Assembly: GCA_039720395.1 (NCBI GenBank)
Contig: CM077821.1
Coordinates: forward strand, 45,051,888-45,115,887
Length of the DNA: 64,000 bases
Reading direction: 5' to 3'
DNA from: Liquidambar formosana
Taxonomy: Eukaryota; Streptophyta; Magnoliopsida; Saxifragales; Altingiaceae
Below, one piece after another: positions 49,984-64,000 of the stretch. Numbering within the stretch: the first letter of the stretch is position 1; every line of letters begins with the position of its first letter. The position numbers were made by a program, and so were the translations under genes. Under the pieces are notes generated by a model. It did no database searches. It saw nothing but the letters and a program-made list of their open reading frames with translations, and was not told the DNA's origin.

Positions 49984-51770
49984 TACTAGCTATAGCACAC
50001 GTGCATTGCACATAAACATTTTAAATGATAATTTGGTTTGGTTTTATTTAATTATTATAAGAATTATAGTTTGCTTAAAATTCTTATTAAGGTATGTGTT
50101 TTATATTTGCTATATTTCCTATATATGAAATTCCTATTTGGGTTTAGTTTTATTTAATTATTAGGGTAAAATGCAAAAAAACCCCCTCTATTATTACCCA
50201 TTTTGCAAGATACCCCCCTCTAAAAAAAAACTCACCAAATAACCCCCTATATTATGCCAGGGGGTTATGCTGTTAACGGAAATGTGCAAAGTCAATTTTG
50301 CCCTTGGTTTTCTTAAATTAAATAATTGATTTTGAATTGATAAAAATTAATTTTGTTAGTTATATTGAAACGATGCCGTTTATATAACAAAATAAAAAAT
50401 AATTTCCCCAAATTTGCTTCTCGCTCTCATGTTCATCCTGCTCCAAAAACTCTCCCCAAAACCGCTAGCGGTTTCCCGGCGTTGGCAAATGGGTAAAGCG
50501 TTGAGTTTGTCGATGATGAAACTTCACCAATTCACAGCTGAAACTTCACTCAACTAGGTTCAAACTTCAAAGCTTTTAACAAACCCATTCATGGCTCTAT
50601 ACCCTTTTGAATCAAACCTAAAGCACCCCAATAATGACACCCATAGCACCCAAACTCAGCTGGGTTCAAAGTTATATAGCAAACCCATTAATAAACCCAT
50701 CAAAAACTTATCTGAGTTCAAGAAATTGACGAAGATCGCACCATGTCTTCTCAGATCACACCATCAAAAACCCGTCATTTGTCCCTGTCTCCAAGTGTGT
50801 GGCAACAAAAGCAACTGACTCCCAAGATGGAGAATTGTTTCCTAAACAAAACCACATTCACCGATAGGAGAAGGTGCGTCCCCGTGACTTACCAGTGCTC
50901 TGATTTGGTTTAGGAAGCAACTGCCACCCCTTACGGCAGCTCTAAGCTATTGTATCCATCTCAGATCTAACCAGATCTAACACCCTAACACCGTCATTCC
51001 ACGATCGCACCATGTCTTCCTCTGTTACAACCCCAACAAGCAATCTCGCCGGACCATGTCTTCTTATCTTTTTTGTTTTGTTTTTGGTAAAATTAGTTTG
51101 AGGTTCTTGAGCTTAAAGAAAGAAAAAAAATTTAAAAATGGGGGGGGAGGCAACCATGGATGTCGGCGGCATCTATCTACCCTCGTCGGAGATCTCGGTT
51201 CCTTCGTCTTCATTGTCTTTTGTTTTGTTTTATTTTATGGTAAAATGGAGAGCCAAGCCCTTCCTTCATTTTTCTGCATTTTTTTTATTTTTTATTGATC
51301 ATCATACAAGGAAGAGTGGCTCACTGACAGCAATGTTGGCCGGCGACAAAAATGGTGGAAGAAAGGGTAGAGGAAGAAAGAAAAATCAATACAGAGGGGG
51401 GTATTTTTGTCATAAAAGTATAATAATTAGTGTCATGTGCCAATCACATGTCTTTTCCATTAGAAAACTAACGTTGAGTGGATGGCAGGGGACAATTTGC
51501 CAACCCTAATCAATATAAGGGGTTTTTTGGTGGGTTTTTTATTAGAAGGGGGTATCCTGCAAAATGGGTTATAATAGGAGGGGGTTTTTTGCATTTTACC
51601 CTAATTATTATAAGAATTATAGTTTCCTTAGAATTCTTATTAAGGTATGTGTTTTATATTGCTATATTTTCTATATATGCAGAAGGGTAGTTGTGTATTT
51701 AAAAGTTAAAATAAGGGTATATTACTTAATCAAAAGTTTCTCTCACATTCATCTTTTTATAGGTAGTATA
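49984..51770. mobile_element. Repeat with tatagcacacgtgc start, split by a MULE
   Basis: Begins actagctatagcacacgtgcattgcac and ends ataggtagtatata, as does the B-specific insertion at 59512-59975 (tactagatatagcacacgtgcgttgcac ... ataggtagtatagat). Two members of one short repeat family. Its superfamily could not be decided. The central part is interrupted by the element at 50164-51601. Confidence 0.5.
50164..51601. mobile_element. Mutator-like non-autonomous element, possible gene capture
   Basis: Perfect 9-bp target duplication taattatta at 50155-50163 and 51602-51610. Inverted ends begin GGGTAAAATGCAAAAAA followed by ACCCCCT, ATTA, CCCATTTTGCA and GATACCCCC, and extend about 70 bp. The 1.4 kb interior is less AT-rich and includes stretches such as tggatgtcggcggcatc and gctagcggtttcccggcg, unlike the neighbouring DNA. 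No transposase. Interior capture of host gene pieces (Pack-MULE style) is inference. Confidence 0.8.
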
Positions 51771-52459
51771 TATATATATATTTAGCTTTTAACCTTTTGG
51801 GCTAGAATTGGGCTTGGTAGAATAGGCCCTTTTTGCTTACAACAGGAGAACTGGTCTAACTGGAGAAGCCTCTCCTTTGGGTTGATTTTTGGCCTTTGAT
51901 AACTAGTAAAAGGGATAGGTATTTGGGGCCTTTTTTTAAGCCCAAAATAGGAGGCCCAGGTAGTCGCCTTGCTCGCCTGGGCCCAAAACCAAGCCTAAGG
52001 ACAAGTAAGATTAAAAAGCCTCCATGCTGTCAGAATCACATGAAATTTGGTAGTCTAAATGGAAATAGCGATATCGGTCTTCAAGACAAAAACGTCGCTA
52101 AACTAAACTAAAGTTTTTGTTTGTATTATTTTCCCCTTCAGTTGCTGGATTATGTGGTTGAACAGCAACAAACTCGTGTTTATAGGCAAATCCTAAAATT
52201 CCCCCATCCATCTTTGGATATCGTTTGGGCTGGTGCTGCTTAGTTCTATGTCATCAATGGGCTGCCTCAAACCACCTTGTTGCATGGAACCCCTGGTTGG
52301 TTGGGCCAAATCTCAATTCGGATCACTCAGTTATTGCGAAATCCTGTATCATACATCCCTAATGGCATTCCACATTGACGTAAGATTATGCTGAAATTAT
52401 GAATAATCTGAATTTTCTAAATTTTCTAGAATGTCAACCTTTTTCGGGATCAGTCTTCG

Positions 52460-52620
52460 GTTGTTTCAAGAGCACCTAATCTTCCTCTGTACCAGAAAGT
52501 AATTTGTCTAAAAACAGAACCATTATAGATAATTTTTTGACTTATGAGCCTCCTGTCTCCTATCTTTGTTGAACAGCCAAAAAACGAAGTCATACACGCC
52601 GGCTGCTTTGGTTGATATAT
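52460..52620 (+). promoter_or_regulatory. Orphan SDR promoter module, copy B
   Basis: Counterpart of 17160-17325: SDR promoter-like block ending in tgatatatc, followed by (TTC)n instead of a gene. Confidence 0.5.
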
Positions 52621-52652
52621 CTTCTTCTTCTTCTTCTTCTTCTTCTTCTTCA

Positions 52653-53240
52653 TTTTTTTTTTTTTTAAATTTTTTTTTTGGGTAATAAAAAATTTTTATT
52701 AAAAGAAAGAAAATAAAATAAAGAAAAAATACAATAAAGAAAAGGATAGGTCTGGGTTTGGTGACTTCTAAAATGTCACATTCCAGTTGACAAGTAAGAT
52801 ATAAAATCAAAACTTCTAATGATCAAGCACAAAATCCTCATACTTAGAGTTTTTGGAAGAATTCTTGTCTCGAAAATGATAAGGCTCATTGGACATGTCC
52901 TTTTGGACCTGTTGTCGAAGTTTTTTTTTTTTGCGACTTTGATAAAATAGGAATAAAGGAGTCTTCAGTAGTCCTTTTCTCTTTCACTTTCTTAATTACT
53001 AAATTGATTTGATCAAGAACAAAAAAGGAAAATTCCCTTGATTAGAAGTAGTAGCAGCTAGCTTGATGAGGAGCAATAGGTTGCCCTTGATCCTGAGCCA
53101 AATCTACTACCCCACTCTGACCATTATGTCCATCTACACAAGGCACAATAGCAAAATTTGCAGTAACACAGTTCACGCAATTAGCACCCTTGTCTGGATC
53201 ACTTCATAGGACTGCCTCAGCAGCAATAGGTTGCCCTTGA
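52653..53240 (-). mobile_element. Probable truncated non-LTR element fragment, copy B
   Basis: Counterpart of 17357-17960, with the same T-run and gggtaataaaaa end. Frames are broken. Confidence 0.35.
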
Positions 53241-53828
53241 ACTGCCGAATCTGAGGAAGAATCCCACCAGCCAGACCTTCTTCTCCAAGGAGGAGGAATC
53301 ATGTTAAAGGGAATCATAAAAATACCTGATGAAAAAACCAAAGAGGTGTTAGAGAACTTTATCCACAACAGAATTGAAATTAAGAATCAAAAGACGCATT
53401 AAAATGCCAAATCCACAAGCATTAATTAGTTTTGAAGACGCATTAAAATGCCAAATCCAGATATAAAAAACCTCATCTACAAACGGACAAATCCAAATAC
53501 ATTGGCATAAAATCAAACACCTAAGTTACATCCCTTAAACATCTACACAAACATACCATCTGAAGCACTAGCAATAAGCCTTCAATCAAAACTAAACAAC
53601 CAGACTCGTGTTTACGTGAAATATCCCTTCACTTGCTGCCATCTGTGGTTGAAACGGCAACATACTCGTGTTTACGGGCAAAATCCTAAAATTCTCACCC
53701 CACCCCAACCCACCAAAAAAAAAACCTCATCAGAGATTGTTGGGCCATGCCACTGAGTTCTATGCCATCAATTGGTTATGGGCCGCCTCAAAGGCTCAAA
53801 CCACCTTGAAGAACCGATGTATCCTTGC

Positions 53829-54227
53829 TGGGAACGGCTATTGCAACCCCCCATTCCTATAAGCCCACCCCCATCCTTTAGGTTTTTAAGGTTTTATGCA
53901 AAATATAAAAAGTTTTTATGAAAACCGGCCATGATGTTCACTAGAAAACATCATTTTGAACAACTTTGCAGAAGAAAGTTTTTCCAAAATTTATCGTTTA
54001 AGTAGACTTTTTGGCAAAAAATGAAATAAAGGGTATAAATGGTTAAAAAGTATATTTAAACAATAGATTTTGGAAAAACTTTATTCTGTAAAATTGTTCA
54101 AAATGATGTTTTCTAGTAGACATCACGACCGATTTTCATAAAAACTTTTTATATTTTGCATAAAACCTTAAAAACCTAAAGAATGGGGGTGGCTTATAGG
54201 AATGGGGGGTAGCAATAGCCGTTCCCA
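53829..54227. mobile_element. Fold-back MITE, B-specific (family member 1)
   Basis: About 399 bp, absent at the matching sites in copy A. Ends TGGGAACGGCTATTGC / GCAATAGCCGTTCCCA are perfect inverted repeats, and the inverted symmetry continues inward through most of the element. Flanks atccttgc at 53821-53828 and 54228-54235 give an 8-bp target duplication (9 bp if the outermost T/A pair is excluded). The core tatcgtttaagtagactttt is shared with the element at 62545-62942. Confidence 0.85.
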
Positions 54228-54502
54228 ATCCTTGCTGGATGGAAACCCTGGTTGGTTGGGCCAAAGCTCAATTCAGACGGCCCGGCATTGGGAAATTCTG
54301 CATTTAGTCTTCAGTGGTCCCAAGAGCACACAATCCTTCCAGGGTATCAGAAAGTGACTATATGATTAATAAAAACCAACTTTTTCTGTCTTATGAGCCT
54401 TAACCTATCTTGGGGCCAAACAACAAAGTCACACATGCCGGCTGCTTCTCTTTTATATATTTCTTACTCCAATAGAGATTCATTGAAATTTCTGGTAAAA
54501 AC

Positions 54503-56088
<1,586 letters not shown>

Positions 56089-58630
56089 AGAAAACAAAAA
56101 TAATAAATAAGTGAGCTTTCAGCCCTTCTGGGTGTGTTTTGTTTGTTATTTATTTATTTTTGCCTTTTGCTTGGAAGCTTTCAGTTTAGTAGTTTATAGA
56201 GAAACCAAGTTTGTTTAATGTTGCTTTTGTATATGCAGCTTATCTTAGCCAAAAAATATCACTTTGTTCATTAAACAACTTCAAATTTTAGAGTGGGGAA
56301 TGGCACTTTCTATGAAGAAAACTGAATTTGTTAGCTGCTGAAATCTCCTTGCTTGACAGCTCAAGCGAAATATGAACTAGCCTAATCTAATATCAACTTC
56401 TACCGAAAATTAATATATGAATCTATCTATATATAAACATAATCTATATCTATAGTCTATACTATTGTAGAAAGTGAATGCTATTTTTGGATTCGAGCAG
56501 TGGTCTTTCAAAACTAAACTGATGCCCCAATTAATTCCCCTACTCATGAGAGAACTAGCACCCCTCCATGATTAAATGGTTAGGTAACTGCATTTCGTGC
56601 ACATCTGCGCGTGCCAACTTCTAGTGAATACGAATGCTAATGGTAGCTGTGAAGAATTCCCATCACCAAGATCTCCATCACCATCAAGGAAGAATCATGT
56701 TAATGTCATTGAGTAAAAAAAATCATGATGAGAAAATGAAGTAAGTGTCCAAGAACTCAATCAAGAAGGGAAATTAAGGATCAAAAGACTGGTTAAAAAG
56801 CCTCATCCACCCATTCGTGGGCTCATGGCGGGAGTCTAGGCTGCAAAAATTATAGTTACATTTCCTTCTTTAAGCAAGAAAAATAGACTCCATAGTGCAT
56901 ATACTGCAATACCTTAAATGGACTACCTCTTCCTCAACAGCTTTCTCTCACTGAGTGACTGATTCAAGGAAAACGCTAATATATATATTGGTTATTATTA
57001 GTAGATCATTCATTTATCAGCTGATGGGATAATGGCAAGTTGATTAGTATCCAATAAAAAATTTAAATCTCTTGAGCCCTTTGGCTTTGAACTTAAAAAA
57101 TTGTACATGCAATGTCACCAGGTGGATGAAAAATTGAACACAGCCCATGAAAATCCAATTAAAAGAGATTCAACCCAATTACCCTGTAGTCATCCTGAAT
57201 TCCAATTTAAACGCATCACGAATCCTGGCATGTGAACTGGGATCGGTGAATCATTTTGTTATGTGGGAAGCAATCACAATAAAGACTAAATCTCAAAGGA
57301 TCAACCATACTAATGTGAGCCCCACAGGTGGCCCTCTTGTCTCTGTTCTGAAATCCCGAATTCGGGATAGGAAGCATTTTCCATGAGTAAAAGTGTGACA
57401 AATTGAAAATAAACGAGGTATTGGATTCAGCCAAAAAAAGAAAAGAAAAAAGGTGTTTGGAAATAGGCCACTTTTAAAATACCACTTTGATCCAGTAACC
57501 CCACACCCAAATAGCCCTGCATGTGGGCTTAAGTTGAGGAAGAATCCCACTAGCTGGACCTCCATCTGCAATTCTCCATGGAGGAAGAATTATGCTAACC
57601 GGATTGAGAAAAACCCAGGATGAGACAACGAATGAAGGGTTCACGAACTTAAATCCACAAGAAAATTTTCAGATCAAAAGGCTCGTTAAAAGCCATCTCC
57701 ACCCATTTGTGGCAGAGGAGGCTAGGCTGCAAAAAGTGCAGTCGCATTTCCCCTAATTAAGCAAGAAAAATGGACTCCATCGTGCATACACTGCCAGACC
57801 TTACACACATCACCTCTCCTCCCTTAACAGCTTTATCTCACTGAGCGTTTGATAAATTGCCTCATAGAGTTTATTGCTTTGCTGTTGTTTTTCTTCGCTT
57901 GGAGATTGCTAGAAGTGCCTTCCTAGTTCATGTTGTAGTAAGATAATGCTCAGACATTGCATCGAATGTCTGCCGAAATTAGGAACAATCTGAATTCTCG
58001 AAAATTTTCTGATCTGGGAGAGGTTTGGTTTGTTGGAATATTATTTGCAAAATAGCAAAATAATACGAGTAACTTTGCACAAAATAGAGTTAACCCAATC
58101 TGGCTAAGAGGCGCGACAACGCTTCTTGAAGATAGTTGGAGCCTCCCACTCGTGCAAGGGATTATGGCAACTCTATCTCCGGGATTCAACTTAGCTCGGA
58201 CTTGATCTTGTTCCTCTACGATCTTACACTAATCGACAGGAACTAAGTACTTTCAATCTCTTGTCAACATGCCCAATAAAACTTCAATTAAAACAACATA
58301 TGTATAATATGTAGTAAAGAAGTCAGAAAATGAAAACTTCAAGTTAGTTCTCTAACACTTCCACACAGCTACCTTTTATATAGGAGGATAGGTGGCTTGT
58401 AGTAGAAGCCAAAAATCTTCGTCATAATTACAAAGATTCTATTCTGTCCAAAAGGATTCGATCTTATCCAAAAGGATTTGATCTTATCTAAAACTTAATC
58501 TTATTCACAAAAATTTGATCTTATTCATAAGATAAAATAATAATTTAAATCATTTCCAACATGGTGGCCCGGGGAAATGAATGGTCCAGCCAACTTATTA
58601 CAATTTTACGACCTTCTCAAGGAGTCTTCG
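56089..58630. other. SDR-B5 to B6 spacer
   Basis: Counterpart of 25513-28090, lacking about 60 bp just after the stop. The same diverged internal repeats are present; no gene recognised. Confidence 0.5.
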
Positions 58631-58809
58631 TGACGTCCCAAGAGCAACTGATCTTCCAGTTGTCCAGATTGTGACTTGTCTTAAATTCAACCATTGTAGA
58701 TATTTTTTGCCTTCTAAACGTGAACCTCTTGTTACCTATCTCAGGCTGGCTGTTCTGGCTTATATTTCTTACTTCAATTGAGGTCTTTGAATTATTGGCA
58801 ATGATAAAC

Positions 58810-61927
<3,118 letters not shown>

Positions 61928-62535
61928 GGAAAACAACTTTGTTAATCAGACTACTTGAAATTTTCCATTGGGGAATGGCATTTTCTATAAAGAAAGATAA
62001 TGAAGTTGTTAGCTGCTGAGATCTGCTGCTGTTGAAAGGAAATATAAGACTATAGCCTATTCTAATATCACCTTCTACTGAAAATTAATGCGTGTTTCTA
62101 AGATAATTAAAATCTATATTTGTACTATTATAGGAAGCAAGTACTACTTTTGCCTTGATCGCTCCTCTCAATTCTATGGAGACTCCAATTCAGTTTACAG
62201 TCAGTCTATTATGTGAATTTGGGAAATCTTATAAATTTTTCTTCACAATGTCTTCCAAAATGCACAACTCCTTGTAATTCCCACTTCATGTGCATCTGGT
62301 GCAAATACATAAGCAATGCCTTTAAAAATTAAGGCTGACTTTTTCTTTTTCATTTATTTTTTTTTTTTTTTTTGTTTGGACGTGAAACCCCGATCTCATC
62401 TTGTTCGTGAGATTAAGGTAAACCCCAATTTACTTAGAATGTTCGAATTTATGACTCATCCCAAACAAACTGCTACCCGTTCGGGTTGAGTGCTCCATTT
62501 CATAAACTAAAAATATGGAGTATCAGATATTATGA
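61928..62535. other. SDR-B6 3' flank
   Basis: SDR 3' flank followed by AT-rich DNA. 62375-62490 (gatctcatcttgttcgtgag, ctcatcccaaac, acccgttcgggtt) resembles 39870-40070. No gene. Confidence 0.4.
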
Positions 62536-62544
62536 AATTAAAAT

Positions 62545-62942
62545 GAGGGCTTCTATTAGCACCCAAAGACTTGCTCTTCATTCCCCACTTATTTTACATT
62601 GTAAGGTTTTATGAAAAATAGATAAGGTTTTCACAAAAACTGATCACATATTCTATTAGAAAATATCATTTTGATCAACTTTTTAAAAGAAAGTTTTTCC
62701 AAAATCTATCGTTTAAGTATACTTTTTTGTCATTTATAGTATTCGCTCCATAAATGACTAAAAAATCTACTTAAACGATAGATTTTAAAAAAACTTTTTT
62801 TTAAAAAGTTATTCAAAATGATATTTTCTATTAAACAGCGTGATCAGTTTTTATGAAAATCTTATATATTTTTTATAGAATCTTAAAGTATAAAATAAGT
62901 AGGGGATAAAAAGAAAGTTTTTAGGTGCCAATAAAAGCCTCC
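62545..62942. mobile_element. Fold-back MITE, B-specific (family member 2)
   Basis: 398 bp, absent from copy A. Perfect 9-bp target duplication aattaaaat at 62536-62544 and 62943-62951. Ends GAGGGCTTCTATTAGCACC and, from the right, GGAGGCTTTTATTGGCACC; symmetry continues inward. Its core tatcgtttaagtatactttt matches the element at 53829-54227, although the outer ends differ. Confidence 0.85.
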
Positions 62943-63160
62943 AATTAAAATGGACTTATGTACTGATGTTACCGCCTTAATGGGCTTATTCGGGTCCAAT
63001 AATTGGGGTGATTGAATTTTGACAGTCGTAGCAGACTAGCAGTTCCCTATCCGTCGATTAAAATATGTTTCGATCTGACGGAGTGACTCGTGTCACGCAA
63101 AGCATATTAGTAAAACAAAAAAAAAAAAACATCTGATATACTCCTACTCTAGCATGGAAA

Positions 63161-63487
63161 CACGTGGAACTTTATGATTATTAAACCTAAGATTAAAAAC
63201 TTAAAACACAGATGGTACGGTCCCACCACGTGGCAAGCAATTGGAAGTATTCCAAAATTAGGAAAAGTCCTCTTCCAGAAACTTCGAGCGAAATCGTGGC
63301 GGACAACGAATCCAATATTTCAATTTGCAACCAGTCATGATCGCACCACGTGTCCTCGCGACCACGTGGAGTCCGACGTGGCATCTCTATATCCCCACAA
63401 AAGATACGCATTTTTTTTTTGTTGTGTTTTTCACATTTCGGCACCAGCAGAGAGTTTAATCAGTAAAACCACTAACCAGAAATCACC
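63161..63487 (+). promoter_or_regulatory. RCC1 upstream region with four G-boxes (copy B)
   Basis: CACGTG at 63161-63166, 63227-63232, 63347-63352 and 63363-63368, ACGTGGC at 63376-63382, TATA-like tctatat at 63386-63392, start codon at 63488. CACGTG(GC) is the known core bound by plant bZIP and bHLH factors. Four copies in about 210 bp are far more than chance would give in AT-rich DNA. Response type (light, abscisic acid) is inference. Confidence 0.65.
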
Positions 63488-63680
63488 ATGACTGGCAATG
63501 GAAGAGCAGAAGAAAACGAAGCTGTAGTGTATATGTGGGGATACCTACCCGGAGCCTCGCCGGAGCGATCGCCGTTAACTTCTCCGGTGCCTGTTCGGCT
63601 TCCGGCGTCGATTCTCGCCGGAGATTCAACGTGGAAGGATGTTTGCGGCGGTGGATGTGGATTCGCTATGGCGATTTCAG
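63488..63680 (+). CDS. RCC1-repeat protein gene, copy B, exon 1 only
   Basis: Exon 1 of the second RCC1 gene, ending at a GT donor (gatttcag/gtgatt). Reads MTGNGRAEENEAVVYMWGYL, then PGASPERSPLTSPVPVRLPA and CGGGCGFAMAIS, with two residue changes from copy A (AEE for ADE, SILAG for SIIAG). The remaining exons lie beyond the window; intron 1 is seen to base 64000. Whether this copy is intact cannot be judged here. Confidence 0.85.
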
Positions 63681-64000
63681 GTGATTAGACCATCATCTAA
63701 TTCATTTTCTCTATCGTTTTGTTTTTGTTTTTGTTTTTTTTTTTTTTTGGCGGAAATTTCGTGTTAAAAATCTTGATCGAGGGAATATGCATCTGATTTT
63801 TGAGAAGATTCGATCTTCTTTGTTGTTTGTTTGGCTTTAATTTGCTGCTGTTTTGCAAAGATTTTGTTTTTCAAAATGAAAAACAGTAAAGCAATCTTTA
63901 AAATTACTAATACTGTTCCACATTATCTTGTGCCTTGTTTGGTTGCCGAGAAAAGGTAGGAAAAGCAAGGAAATTAAAATTTTGGATCTTACTTCTCTTC

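Larger units (their letters stand above)
49556..51997. mobile_element. hAT-like element with nested insertions, B-specific
   Basis: Copy A reads straight through at about 16709. The 8-bp target duplication aggacaag occurs at 49548-49555 and 51998-52005. Ends are imperfectly inverted: CAGGTCTGGTTCT on the left, TAGGCTTGGTTTT from the right. It contains a (TA)n tract (about 49934-49979), a repeat starting actagctatagcacacgtgc and, inside that, a Mutator-like element. No transposase recognised. Confidence 0.8.

Overview
The window is nuclear DNA of a flowering plant, most likely a eudicot. Genes are split by AT-rich GT-AG introns, the intergenic DNA is full of plant-type mobile elements (an L1-type LINE, hAT-like and Mutator-like elements, Copia-type LTR remnants), and the two gene families present are typical plant ones. 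The species cannot be named from the sequence.

Main content: a tandem array of short-chain dehydrogenase/reductase (SDR) genes of the tropinone-reductase-like type. Each has five exons of about 86-89, 208, 214-220, 113 and 177-192 bp and encodes 266-273 residues. The array is next to an RCC1-repeat protein gene. The whole block is present twice in direct orientation. Copy A runs from base 1 (probably earlier) to about 40327. Copy B starts at 40328 with the same sequence as base 1 and runs past the end of the window. A near-palindrome of about 195 bp spans the junction.

Copy A: Copia-type remnants (1-830 and 2160-2460); SDR-A1 (3353-6281, one-base frameshift); SDR-A2 (7354-16281, dead, carrying a 6.2 kb LINE and a 1.2 kb hAT); SDR-A3 (18953-20265, intact); SDR-A4 (21425-22776, two frameshifts); SDR-A5 (23937-25512, intact); SDR-A6 (28274-30953, intact); an RCC1 gene (33836-38089) with two nonsense codons and no last exon; and a last-exon SDR remnant, SDR-A7 (39492-39662).

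Copy B: SDR-B1 (43682-46606), SDR-B2 (47670-49129), SDR-B5 (54503-56088) and SDR-B6 (58810-61927), all open, then exon 1 of a second RCC1 gene at 63488. B has no counterparts of A3 and A4. The difference maps to about 5.1 kb between two related repeats in A, as expected from unequal recombination. Mobile elements present in only one copy (LINE, two hAT-like, one Mutator-like in A; a nested hAT/Mutator-like stack and two related fold-back elements in B) date their insertions to after the block duplication, or mark excisions.

Functionally this is a single-enzyme-family expansion, not a multi-enzyme cluster. The intact SDRs should be NADPH-dependent carbonyl reductases; their substrates cannot be read from sequence. 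Every disabled SDR in A that has a B homologue has an intact one there, and the A RCC1 is dead while B keeps an open first exon. Copy A is decaying and copy B is the conserved one.
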